Assembly: GCF_004368405.1 (NCBI RefSeq)
Contig: NZ_SBJH01000059.1
Coordinates: 102,192-166,191 of the forward strand
DNA length: 64,000 nucleotides
Source of the DNA: Olivibacter sp. XZL3
GTDB lineage: Bacteria > Bacteroidota > Bacteroidia > Sphingobacteriales > Sphingobacteriaceae
Direction of reading: 5' to 3'
Every line of letters starts with the position of its first letter. Position 1 is the first letter of the stretch. Both the position numbers and the translations under genes were made by a program. Under the pieces are notes generated by a model. That model made no database searches. It saw only the letters and a list, made by a program, of their open reading frames with translations, and was not told where the DNA came from. Shown here in pieces: positions 33,191 to 41,701 of the stretch.

Positions 33191-33287
33191 GTTGTTGGTT
33201 GTCGGTTACCAGTTGTCAGTTGCCAGTTGTCGTTACCAGTTGTCAGTTGCCGGTTATTGGTTACCAGTTGTCAGTTACCGGTCGTCA
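33191..33287. repeat. Longest 7-bp-period array, after cstA
   Basis: Fourteen units of the type GTTGTCA, GTTACCA or GTTGCCG run in register from 33191 to 33287 with a single 6-base slip at 33226-33231. The unit consensus is GTTRYCR. Afterwards comes CACCCTGAGCGAAG, a common repeat fragment. Confidence 0.9.
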
Positions 33288-33336
33288 CCCTGAGCGAAGC
33301 CGAAGGGTCTATGCGATTGATTTATTATTGTCTGTC

Positions 33337-33390
33337 GCCTAAAGCCTAGCGCTTACTGCCTACAGCATACGCCTTATACCCTAAAGCTTA
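33337..33390. repeat. Second 7-bp-period array after cstA
   Basis: GCCTAAA, GCCTAGC, GCTTACT, GCCTACA, a 6-base unit, then GCCTTAT and looser copies. The unit is that of 7401 and 29582 rather than of its neighbour at 33191. The rest of the 384-base gap to 33556 shows no gene. Confidence 0.7.
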
Positions 33391-33555
33391 ACCCCTTTAA
33401 AAATATCCCTGAATTCCATGAGTCAAAACAAGGGTTTTCTGCGATTTACAGGGATTGCTATTCTCGTTAATTTAGTGGCTGTTAATTAGATGAGTGTCGG
33501 GCGTGAAGCTGGCTCATCGAACGATTGTATAATTATTAATAGTAACTTCTGATCA

Positions 33556-33984
33556 ATGAAAAAGGCTCCAACTTTCCTGAAAATGCTTTTCGCGGTGGTA
33601 TTGATTGCCATCAGTCTGTCCTGCTCAAAAGACGATGACGAAGAATTAAAAGTAACCGATCCGGCAATCGGCACTTGGAATTTGAGAGCCATTTACGATG
33701 GCGGGCAAGCGGTTGATGTGACCGAGCGTGCCTGCTTTCGCGATTCGCGTTTAACGATCAACGAAAGCACCATGAATCTAACCTTGTCGGTGCCGAATGA
33801 AGATGCAAGCGGCTGCCAGACGGAAACACTTCAATCTGACTGGATAAATGAAGACGGAACCTATTATTTAATAGATGGCAATGAGCGGCAACAAGCGAAT
33901 ATTGTATTAAACGATGATAACCAAACCTTGCAGATGACTATTATGGCCGGAGGAGAGCAAGTGGCTTTGCTTTTTCGGAAATAA
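33556..33984 (+). CDS. Lipocalin-like lipoprotein
   Basis: A 142-residue lipoprotein with lipobox Cys23 (IAISLSC) followed by an acidic linker (SKDDDEELK). The mature part reads IGTWNLRAIYDGG...CFRDSRLTINE...GTYYLIDGN, the beta-barrel rhythm of lipocalin-like (PF13648-type) domains frequent in this phylum. It is probably an outer-membrane protein of unknown ligand. It ends 13 bases before the stop of a convergent amidohydrolase gene. Confidence 0.7.
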   Translation: MKKAPTFLKMLFAVVLIAISLSCSKDDDEELKVTDPAIGTWNLRAIYDGGQAVDVTERACFRDSRLTINESTMNLTLSVPNEDASGCQTETLQSDWINEDGTYYLIDGNERQQANIVLNDDNQTLQMTIMAGGEQVALLFRK

Positions 33985-33997
33985 AATAAGGCCTTGG

Positions 33998-35350
33998 CTA
34001 ATCGTTACCACCGCGCACCCATTTGCCTGCCTTTAAGACTCCCTCGATTTTTTGTGTGTTTTTAATGTCGGTCAATGGGTTGGCACTGAGTACCAGTAAG
34101 TCGGCCACTTTACCTTTCTCGATGGTTCCATATTGATCATCGATCCTTAAGATCTTCGCCGCATTTTGTGTAGCAATGGAAATCGCCTGCAAAGGAGTCA
34201 GTCCGGCCTCTACCAGTAACTGCAGTTCGCGGTGTTCGGAAAATCCTTGTACGCGGACGGGCGAAGCGCCCGAATCGGTACCCAATCCGATCAAAATACC
34301 TGCCTGAGCGATACGCTGCACATTCGCCAGGGCGTGCTGGAAGGCGCGGACGTTTCGGGCGTATTGCGGATCTTCTTTCACCTTTGTCCGGTAGTCGGCT
34401 GTATGGAGCATTTCGTAAACGCCAGGCTCCAAGGCTTGCTTAAAAAATGGATCATTTATCCATTCCGGATTGCCGGCATAGGCGATAGCAAATTCATCCA
34501 GCGTCAATGTTGGGATATAAGCCACCTTGTTCGCCTTCATTTGTTTCAGCAGTTCGTCATCCACCAATTGGTCGCGGATACTATGGCCGAGCACGTCCAC
34601 CCCGTCGGCCACCAGTTGGCGAGCGTCGGCTAGGTTATAGACATGCGCTACCACCGGTACTTGCTGTTTATGAGCCTCCTGAATAACGGCTTGGTATACG
34701 GAGCGGTCCATTTTTTTTGCGCTACCACCGAAATCGTCCACCCAAATTTTGACAACGCGCGGCTTATATTGCATCAGCGAATCCATCAGAGCAGGCACTT
34801 CCGCAGCGCTTTTGGGTCTATATAGTAAATCCATTGGCGGGCCGGCAGGAGTTTTCACGTCCGGCACATGAAAACCGATGCCTGCTGAAAAAAGTCGCGC
34901 ACCCTCTAATTGGCCGTTTTTTAGCGAATCATAGAATTGGTTAGCAAACAAGAGGGGGCGATCGGTGCCCATGGACAGTACATGGAGAATGCCATATTGC
35001 TGATAATTCTGCAGTTGCCGCAGAATGTTTTTCCTTGTATAGTTTTCAGCATTGGCGGATGTTCCCTTCAGGGTGCCGATATGTACGTGCGCGCTGATAA
35101 AAGCCGGTAGAACAGTTTTTCCACTGAGGTCGATCACTTCTGCCTCGGCGGTATCCACCGTTGAATTGAGGGCGGTGATTTTACCGCGTTCAATGGTGAT
35201 ATCCGTTTGACGCGCTTCGGCACCCGTTCCATCGATGAGTGTCGCATTTTTTAAAATTAACTTTTTGCCAACGGCAGCCTTATCGTTATTGCCACCAGAG
35301 GTGCAAGCGAAGAACAGTAAAATCAGTGGGAGCAGAAGGGGTTTATACAT
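33998..35350 (-). CDS. Amidohydrolase-family lipoprotein
   Basis: A 450-residue enzyme with lipobox Cys16 (LLFFACTSGG), so periplasmic or surface-anchored. It has the amidohydrolase fold: the metal HxH in FISAHVHIG, the bridging region VVKIWVDDFGG (where some members have a carboxylated lysine), His in VVAHVYN and GHSIRDQL, Asp in GLGTDSGASP, and the tail GTIEKGKVADLLVLSANPL. Such exported members are often imidazolonepropionase- or prolidase-like peptidases. The substrate is unknown. It converges on the lipocalin-like gene. Confidence 0.87.
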   Translation of the reverse strand: MYKPLLLPLILLFFACTSGGNNDKAAVGKKLILKNATLIDGTGAEARQTDITIERGKITALNSTVDTAEAEVIDLSGKTVLPAFISAHVHIGTLKGTSANAENYTRKNILRQLQNYQQYGILHVLSMGTDRPLLFANQFYDSLKNGQLEGARLFSAGIGFHVPDVKTPAGPPMDLLYRPKSAAEVPALMDSLMQYKPRVVKIWVDDFGGSAKKMDRSVYQAVIQEAHKQQVPVVAHVYNLADARQLVADGVDVLGHSIRDQLVDDELLKQMKANKVAYIPTLTLDEFAIAYAGNPEWINDPFFKQALEPGVYEMLHTADYRTKVKEDPQYARNVRAFQHALANVQRIAQAGILIGLGTDSGASPVRVQGFSEHRELQLLVEAGLTPLQAISIATQNAAKILRIDDQYGTIEKGKVADLLVLSANPLTDIKNTQKIEGVLKAGKWVRGGND

Positions 35351-35413
35351 AGCCTGTTGATATTGTACAGTTTAAAGGTAAGGATATTTTTTCTTTTGGT
35401 AAATTTTGGCTTC

Positions 35414-35741
35414 GTCATACCGACCAGGCGTCGTCATACCGACCGTAGCGGAGGTATCTGTGTGTATATACCGACTGATGTCTCGGCTGCACTGCGTTCC
35501 GCTCGACATGACGAAAAGTTCCGGTAGACATGATGGAGGAGAAGGCGTCGTCATACCGACCGTAGCGGAAGTATCTGTGTATATACCGACTGATGTCTCG
35601 GCTGCACTGCGTTCCGGTAGACGTGACGGAGAAAGGGCTTCGTCATACCGACCAGGCGTCGTCATACCGACCGTAGCGGAGGTATCTGAGCGTAAATACC
35701 GACTGATGTCTCGGCTGCACTGTGTTCCGCTCGACATGACG
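35414..35741 (+). repeat. Three imperfect-palindrome repeats upstream of the GIY-YIG gene
   Basis: Full copies of about 80 bases start at 35433, 35550 and 35661, all in one orientation, each beginning GTCATACCGACCGTAGCGGA and ending CTCGACATGACG or TAGACGTGACG. The ends pair as GTCAT-N10-GCGGA with TCCGC-N5-ATGAC. Head fragments (GTCATACCGACCAGG) precede the first and third copies and a tail fragment (GTTCCGGTAGAC) follows the first, so units are nested. The 477-base gap contains no gene. Confidence 0.9.
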
Positions 35742-35827
35742 GAGGAGAAGGCCTTTTATTTTTGCTTCACACAACCTAATGACACAAATAGAAATGTTTA
35801 ATTAAAATGGAAACGCTAAATTAGCAT

Positions 35828-36127
35828 ATGGAATATGGCGGAAGCATTTACATATTAACCAATAAAACCAGAACAACACTCTATATTGGGGTAACGAAAA
35901 ATCTAAGAAACAGAATTACTCAACATAAAATGAGAATTCATCCGGAGTCCTTTTCAAACAGATACAATCTTGAGGTATGTGTTTACTATGAGAACTTTTC
36001 CCGAATTGAGGAAGCCATTGCGAGAGAAAAACAATTAAAAAAATGGAGCCGATTAAAAAAGGAACTGTTAATAAACTCTACTAATCCGGCTTGGAACGAC
36101 TTATGGAACGAAATATCCGAATGGTAA
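35828..36127 (+). CDS. GIY-YIG nuclease-family protein
   Basis: A 99-residue single-domain GIY-YIG endonuclease. The two motif strands are GGSIYILTN (GIY position) and LYIGVTKNL (YIG), followed by the basic helix NRITQHK, the acidic residue in EEAIAREKQLKKWSR and a closing NPAWNDLWNEI. All catalytic positions seem present, so it should cut DNA. The gene is bracketed by about 80-base palindromic repeats: three upstream and one beginning 2 bases after the stop codon. This suggests that nuclease and repeats are one unit. Small GIY-YIG proteins of this type are common, and their biological role is not settled. Confidence 0.88.
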   Translation: MEYGGSIYILTNKTRTTLYIGVTKNLRNRITQHKMRIHPESFSNRYNLEVCVYYENFSRIEEAIAREKQLKKWSRLKKELLINSTNPAWNDLWNEISEW

Positions 36128-36129
36128 CC

Positions 36130-36208
36130 GTCATACCGACCGTAGCGGAAGTATCTGTGTATATACCGACTGATGTCTCGGCTGCACTGCGTTCCGCTCG
36201 ACATGACG
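36130..36208 (+). repeat. Fourth imperfect-palindrome repeat, abutting the GIY-YIG stop codon
   Basis: This copy begins GTCATACCGACCGTAGCGGA 2 bases after the TAA and ends CTCGACATGACG. It matches the copy at 35550 except near the 3' end. A tail fragment, GTTCCGGTAGACGTGACGGA, follows at about 36213-36232. Confidence 0.9.
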
Positions 36209-36323
36209 AGAAGTTCCGGTAGACGTGACGGATGGGCTTGCTCATACTGGCGGAAAGCCATAACATGTTAAGATTGCTGAGACATTGGAGTATATCATGT
36301 AATTTTTTTCATAGGCTAATAAT

Positions 36324-36331
36324 TAGTTTTG
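36324..36331 (+). promoter_or_regulatory. Candidate -7 box of the ECF sigma gene
   Basis: TAGTTTTG matches TAnnTTTG and lies 47 bases upstream of the start codon, with a T-rich tract about 20 bases further up. Confidence 0.4.
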
Positions 36332-36377
36332 TATTTCCTCAATAAAAAATATACTAACACAAGTAAATAAACCTGTT

Positions 36378-36980
36378 ATGAGGGAGCAATTCGAATGGGA
36401 TGACCGGTCTATGTGGAATGGATTGGTTAGCGGACAAAAGCACGCTTTTACGGCCTTAGTAACCTGTTATACCGATACACTGTATACCTATGGAATACGT
36501 TTATGCCAAGACGAGGAGCTCGTAAAAGATTGCATACAAGAAGTGTTTCTTTTCATGTGGAGGCGAAGGACATTTCTTCAACAGCCTGCTTCAATTAAAT
36601 TCTACTTAATGAAGGCCGTTCGGAACAAGATTTTTCGCGAGCTTCCTAAATGGCAGATGAATGACGAGTTGAGTACGGCCGCTTGCCATGTTCCCGACTT
36701 TACTGTTACGCTTGAAGATCCGGATGAACCAGCCTATACGGTGCAACTACAAATGAAAATGTATATCGATCAGCTGTCTCCTCGGCAGCGCGAGATTCTC
36801 TATTTACGGTTTTATGAAGGCATTAAGCAGCAAAAAATTGCGGAAATAATGAATCTAACGAGTCAATCGGTTTACAACTTGTTGCGCAGCGCGCTGCTCG
36901 CGTTGAAGAAAAAGGTAGATTATGAAGCCCTTATTACGCATTTGTGTATGCTCCTCTGTTTCAATATACCGTTTTTTTAA
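36378..36980 (+). CDS. ECF RNA polymerase sigma factor
   Basis: A 200-residue ECF sigma-70 factor of the FecI/SusC-linked type. Region 2 reads LVTCYTDTLYTYGIRLCQDEELVKDCIQEVFLFMW, and region 4 reads QLSPRQREILYLRFYEGIKQQKIAEIMNLTSQSVYNLL. It lies 75 bases before a FecR anti-sigma gene and upstream of a SusC with an STN signalling domain, forming a standard trans-envelope circuit: ligand in SusC signals through FecR to release the sigma factor. The second SusC/SusD pair and the glycosidases may belong to the same regulon, but this is not shown. Confidence 0.93.
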   Translation: MREQFEWDDRSMWNGLVSGQKHAFTALVTCYTDTLYTYGIRLCQDEELVKDCIQEVFLFMWRRRTFLQQPASIKFYLMKAVRNKIFRELPKWQMNDELSTAACHVPDFTVTLEDPDEPAYTVQLQMKMYIDQLSPRQREILYLRFYEGIKQQKIAEIMNLTSQSVYNLLRSALLALKKKVDYEALITHLCMLLCFNIPFF

Positions 36981-37054
36981 AAAAAATCGAAAAACATAGG
37001 TAGATTTTGTACTGGTGTGTCTATATACTAACAGATACACACGCAAACTAACCA

Positions 37055-38128
37055 ATGCAACGCTATAAACATTATAAAACGATCGATTTCTTGAGCGATG
37101 ATGATTTCATAGATTGGGTGCAGTCACCGCAGTCGGCAAGCGATCTGTATTGGCAGGAAGTGTTGGTGCTTTTTCCTCTACTCGAACCTTATGCGTCCGA
37201 GGCTCGGCGTCTCTTACTGAATATGAAAATAAAGCCTTTGAATCGTGATGCTGCCGGATTAAAGGAGACTATTATTGCAGCTGCATGGCAAAGTCCAGGC
37301 CTCGTCGAATTACCAAAATTCTTCGTTATCCCTAAGTTCACTAGTTGGATTGCGGCGGCACTTGTGCTGATGGTTCTGGGCTATTGGATTTGGAAGGTAC
37401 CCACCTATCGGTCGACGAAACTGGCTGTTGCTAGTCTGGATGGTGCCGGCAGTAAGCAAGTGAAGAATACAGCGGATATAGCATTACTGGTCGCACTGCC
37501 CGACGAATCAACAGTTGTCTTGCAACCGGAAGCCAGCCTAACTTATTGCGTGGATTCTTTTATGTCCAAACGGGAAGTCCAATTGGTGGGTAATGCCTTT
37601 TTTGATGTCAGTAAGCGTATGCAGGCTCCTTTTATTGTTCATACGGATCAATTGAGCTCAACCGTTTTGGGAACTAGTTTTTTTGTTGATGCTAGGCCTA
37701 ATATAGCAAGTCACAGCGTGTTGGTAACCAGTGGTGCCGTTCGGGTAAAAGGCAAAGAAAAAGAAGGCGCTGACGCGGCTCATCACGACAGGGGGTTGGT
37801 GTTACAAGCCGGCGAGGAAACGCGGCTCTTCGGCGACCGAACGTGGGTAGCGGTGCCCTCTGCACATGCTTTGCACCTCAAAGAAGATCTGGGAAAAGCT
37901 TTTGATTTCGAAAATAGCCCCATGCGCGAAGTCGCCGAAGTATTGCAGGCGCATTATGGTGTAAGCGTGCAGATTAAAGACCCTTTATTGGAAGAACGGC
38001 CGATTACCGCTTTTTTAGGCAACGTTTCTTTACAAGAAAAACTAAGTTTAATTGCAAAGGCTGTGGAAGCTTATTATCAATTGGAAGATGGCATTATCAT
38101 TTTTACCTTAAATATTAACCAACAATAA
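37055..38128 (+). CDS. FecR-family anti-sigma/signal transducer
   Basis: A 357-residue inner-membrane protein. A cytoplasmic N-terminus (about 90 residues), one membrane helix (SWIAAALVLMVLGYWIW, about 97-115) and a periplasmic FecR domain follow: DESTVVLQPEASLTY, EVQLVGNAFFDVSKRMQAPFIVHT, VLGTSFFVDA. The C-terminal region GKAFDFENSPMREVAEVLQAHYGVSVQI...ITAFLGNVSLQEKLSLIAKAV is a secretin/STN-like domain, typical of Bacteroidota FecR. It should hold the adjacent ECF sigma until the SusC STN domain signals. Confidence 0.92.
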   Translation: MQRYKHYKTIDFLSDDDFIDWVQSPQSASDLYWQEVLVLFPLLEPYASEARRLLLNMKIKPLNRDAAGLKETIIAAAWQSPGLVELPKFFVIPKFTSWIAAALVLMVLGYWIWKVPTYRSTKLAVASLDGAGSKQVKNTADIALLVALPDESTVVLQPEASLTYCVDSFMSKREVQLVGNAFFDVSKRMQAPFIVHTDQLSSTVLGTSFFVDARPNIASHSVLVTSGAVRVKGKEKEGADAAHHDRGLVLQAGEETRLFGDRTWVAVPSAHALHLKEDLGKAFDFENSPMREVAEVLQAHYGVSVQIKDPLLEERPITAFLGNVSLQEKLSLIAKAVEAYYQLEDGIIIFTLNINQQ

Positions 38129-38174
38129 AATCATATGAATAAAACGAAGCAAACCTAGAGGTAAGTATACAACA

Positions 38175-38213
38175 AACCCGCTAAAAAGCTGGAAACATGA
38201 TTAGCGGGTTTTG
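38175..38213 (+). terminator. Terminator between FecR and SusC genes
   Basis: AACCCGCTAA (38175-38184) and TTAGCGGGTT (38201-38210) pair and are followed by TTTT including part of the arm. It separates the regulatory genes from the transporter operon, whose own promoter should be ECF-dependent and lie between here and 38299. Confidence 0.75.
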
Positions 38214-38298
38214 TGGCCCATTGTCGTGTATAACCGTCTGTTCGAACGGTTAGGGGGCTCTTTTGTTAAATTTTCACTAAAACCTAACAACCAAATGT

Positions 38299-41200
38299 AT
38301 GGAAAAAAAATCAACATTTACTGTTGTCATGAGGAGAGGCACATTACAATTATTAATGGCTGTATTCCTGCTGGGGAGCACGTGGGCGGCGGATACCCGC
38401 GCACAGGGAATACTCAATGAACGCATCACGTTCTCTAAAAAGGGCGCGTCATTGCATACCCTGTTAAAAGATATCGAACAGTCGTTCGACATCCATTTTA
38501 TTTATAGTCCGGCGCTTATTGACGTGAACCAGACTATCGAAATCAAAGCGGAGGAAAAGCCATTAGAAGAGCTGCTCGACGAACTATTAGACCCTTTACA
38601 GCTTGCTTATGAAGCTTCGGGCAATAACATTGTATTGAAGCGGGCGCGTGGACATAAGCAAGTGGCTATTAAAGGTATAGTGCGTGATAAAGGTGGCTTA
38701 CCTTTGAGCGGCGTATCAGTGCTATTAAAAAATGCGGCGGGAAAAGGTACTTCTACGGACGAGGCGGGTGCCTTTTCCATTTCGGTGCCCGCTAATGCCA
38801 CCTTGATATTTCGCTATGTCGGCTACCAGGAGCAGGAAGTGCCATTGAACAACCGGATATCTTTGGAGATTACGATGGTGGAAGATCCAGCGAATCTGGA
38901 TGAGGTGGTCGTAGTAGGTTTCGGCACGCAGAAAAAGGCCAATCTAACCGGGGCCGTAGCAACGGTAAACGGAGAAGATCTGGTGAGGCGGCCTGTAACA
39001 AATGCGGCGTCTATGTTGCAGGGGCAAGTGCCCGGCTTAAGGGTGGTGCAGAATTCTGGAGAACCAGGAAATGAAGGGCTCTCCGTGCGCATCCGCGGAC
39101 AGGGAACCTTCAGCGGGGCGGGCTCGAATCCGCTCGTGCTGATAGATGGGGTAGAGGGAAGCTTGAGTGACGTGAACCCGAATGATATTGAGAACGTATC
39201 GGTGCTTAAGGATGCTGCATCGGCTTCAATCTATGGGTCAAGAGCGGCCAACGGCGTGATTTTGGTCACCACCAAAGTAGGGCAATCGGGTGGATTCGTG
39301 GTAGATTATACGTTTAATGGTGCGGTACACACGCCGACTCGCTTGTTCGATCTGATTACCAACTCTGCGGAATATATGGAGCTTTGGAACGAGGCACGAC
39401 GAAATAATGGTAATGCCGCAGGACTTTACCCGCAGGAAACCATCGATTTGTATCGGAATGCCACTGACAGGACTCAATACCCGAATGCAGACTGGTTGGA
39501 CATCATGTTTAATCCGGTTTTTGTGCAAACGCATAATCTCGGCATCAGTGGAGGTGCCGGAGGTACACATTATAACTTATCGGTTGGTTATATCGATCAA
39601 CCGGGGGTAATGAAGGGCTTTGAATACAAAAGGTATAATGCCCGTTTTAACATCGGTTCGTCTATTAACGACCACATTAAGGTGGGTGCAAACATCAGTG
39701 TAAAACAAGGTGATATTTCCAGGCCAAGACAGGGGGCGGAAGATGCTTTTATCGCAACGATATCCCAAGCGCCTACTTACCTACCTAAACTGCCGGACGG
39801 ACGCTATTCGTTTAAGGCCTATGATTTCGAATATAACAACAAGAACATGCTGGCCATTGTAGAGAATGAGGTCTTTTGGAGAAATCGTGACTATTCCGTC
39901 AATCTACAAGGCTGGCTAGACGTGCAGTTGAGCAAAAAGCTGAACTGGTATTCTAAAGCCGCTATTGTAGGTGATTTTGACAAATCAAAGGACTGGCGTC
40001 CGGTGGTGCCGCTTTATAATTATCAGACCGGTGATTTTGCGACCGACCTGGATGTCGGTGGAAAAGGCCTTGGTGTTAACAGCAGTGAAAATAGGTATAC
40101 CAACCTCTTCACCTATTTAAAATATGAGGATGAGCTGGGCATAGGCCACAACGTGTCGGCACAGCTTGGTCTTAGTCAGGAGGCCAACAAGCACGAATAC
40201 TTGTATGGTTACCGACGGGATTTTTTTAGTAATGATTTACGTGAATTGGACGCCGGTGGACTGGCCGTGCAGAATTCAAGTGGCTCTACCTATGAATGGG
40301 CGATGCAATCTTTCTTTGGTAGGTTAACCTATAACTATAAAGAGCGTTATTTATTGGAAGCCAATATGCGTTATGATGGTACTTCGCGTCTGCATAGCGA
40401 CCACCGTTGGGGCGCTTTCCCTTCGGTGTCGGGAGCTTGGCGGATTTCGGAGGAGTCCTTTATAAAAGACGGTGATTTCCAGTGGCTTAATAACTTGAAA
40501 GTAAGGGCTTCTTATGGAGAGCTTGGTAACCAGAATATTAATATAGATGTCCGCGGCAGCTCACCCTATCCTTACGCTTATCAGGAAACGTACCCTTATC
40601 CGTATCAGGAAGTGTTGAACTATACGGGGAATTATCCTTTTGATAATACCAACCTGACAACCGGAGCAGCTCAAACAGCTTTAGCAAATCAACTCCTTAC
40701 TTGGGAAACAACAAAGATCGCTGATGTCGGACTCGACTTAGCGGTGTTTAATGGTTTGGACCTGACTCTCGATTGGTATAGGAAGACGACCAGCAATATC
40801 CTGCGGCCTTCTCAAGTGACGGGGGTGGTGGGGCTTACTGCTCCGAATGTCAACAACGGCACCATGCAGAACGAGGGGATTGAGCTGGCGCTACGTTATA
40901 GCCATCAGGTAACATCTGGCGCTTTCGAGGGGCTGTCGTATAGCTTTGGGGGGAATATCGATCGTTTTCGAAATAAGCTGGTGACTTTTGGTCAACGGGA
41001 AATTGGAAGTAACACCATTAAAGAGGAAGGCCGCCCGTGGGACACCTTCTATATGTTGGAGTGGATCGGGATCTTTCAAACGGAGGAGCAAATACAGGCT
41101 GCGCCGCGGCAATATAATGACGATACACAGCCAGGCGATCTCATTTTTAAGGATCATAATGGGGATGGCGTGGTTAATGATGATGACCGGACCTATCTTG

Positions 41201-41691
41201 GTGGGCAATATCCGTCTTTTGAATACGCGTTTACAGGAAATGCCAGCTGGAAAAATCTTGATCTCTCATTTATGTTCCAAGGTGTGGAAGGCCGGAAGAT
41301 CTATGTAGCCGATTGGGGTACGGTACCGTTTGTGCAAGGCTCGCCGCCCACGACGGAGTGGCGCGGCCGCTGGACGCCTGAAAACCCTTCTAACACCATG
41401 CCGCGCATCTATTGGGGCTTCGATGCGCCGGCCAAGATTCGACGTACTTCCAGTTATTATTTACAAGACGCATCTTATCTTCGTTTAAAGAATGTTACGC
41501 TTGGTTATACATTTCCCGCTGCGCTAGTCGAGCGAATTGGGTTGAAAAAACTTCGCTTATTCTTTTCGGGCGATAACTTGTTTACAATAACGAACTATCC
41601 GGGGCTGGATCCGGAACGGGGCGGTAACGGGGTGTTCGTTGGCTATCCGCAAAACAAGATTTATTCCTTTGGACTTAATGTACAATTTTAA
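38299..41691 (+). CDS. SusC/RagA-family transporter with STN signalling domain
   Basis: An 1130-residue TonB-dependent outer-membrane transporter. Signal segment to about residue 36; STN domain about 38-95 (ITFSKKGASLHTLLKDIEQSF); a beta-sandwich about 108-190 (IKGIVRDKGGLPLSGVSVLL); plug with VVVGFGTQKKANLTGAVATV, GLSVRIRGQGTF and NPNDIENVSVLKDAASASIYGS; barrel ending YSFGLNVQF. The STN domain pairs with the FecR/sigma genes directly upstream. It forms an operon with SusD and a glycosidase. The imported ligand is probably an oligosaccharide. Confidence 0.95.
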   Translation: MEKKSTFTVVMRRGTLQLLMAVFLLGSTWAADTRAQGILNERITFSKKGASLHTLLKDIEQSFDIHFIYSPALIDVNQTIEIKAEEKPLEELLDELLDPLQLAYEASGNNIVLKRARGHKQVAIKGIVRDKGGLPLSGVSVLLKNAAGKGTSTDEAGAFSISVPANATLIFRYVGYQEQEVPLNNRISLEITMVEDPANLDEVVVVGFGTQKKANLTGAVATVNGEDLVRRPVTNAASMLQGQVPGLRVVQNSGEPGNEGLSVRIRGQGTFSGAGSNPLVLIDGVEGSLSDVNPNDIENVSVLKDAASASIYGSRAANGVILVTTKVGQSGGFVVDYTFNGAVHTPTRLFDLITNSAEYMELWNEARRNNGNAAGLYPQETIDLYRNATDRTQYPNADWLDIMFNPVFVQTHNLGISGGAGGTHYNLSVGYIDQPGVMKGFEYKRYNARFNIGSSINDHIKVGANISVKQGDISRPRQGAEDAFIATISQAPTYLPKLPDGRYSFKAYDFEYNNKNMLAIVENEVFWRNRDYSVNLQGWLDVQLSKKLNWYSKAAIVGDFDKSKDWRPVVPLYNYQTGDFATDLDVGGKGLGVNSSENRYTNLFTYLKYEDELGIGHNVSAQLGLSQEANKHEYLYGYRRDFFSNDLRELDAGGLAVQNSSGSTYEWAMQSFFGRLTYNYKERYLLEANMRYDGTSRLHSDHRWGAFPSVSGAWRISEESFIKDGDFQWLNNLKVRASYGELGNQNINIDVRGSSPYPYAYQETYPYPYQEVLNYTGNYPFDNTNLTTGAAQTALANQLLTWETTKIADVGLDLAVFNGLDLTLDWYRKTTSNILRPSQVTGVVGLTAPNVNNGTMQNEGIELALRYSHQVTSGAFEGLSYSFGGNIDRFRNKLVTFGQREIGSNTIKEEGRPWDTFYMLEWIGIFQTEEQIQAAPRQYNDDTQPGDLIFKDHNGDGVVNDDDRTYLGGQYPSFEYAFTGNASWKNLDLSFMFQGVEGRKIYVADWGTVPFVQGSPPTTEWRGRWTPENPSNTMPRIYWGFDAPAKIRRTSSYYLQDASYLRLKNVTLGYTFPAALVERIGLKKLRLFFSGDNLFTITNYPGLDPERGGNGVFVGYPQNKIYSFGLNVQF

Positions 41692-41701
41692 GCAGATTCC
41701 T

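Noticed and set aside
35406..35801. ORFs through the palindromic repeats on both strands
   Set aside because: They repeat the same peptide two or three times, as expected from translating a tandem DNA repeat.
35433..36208. CRISPR array
   Set aside because: Repeats are about 80 bases, imperfectly palindromic, and the intervals contain fragments of the same repeat or a gene.
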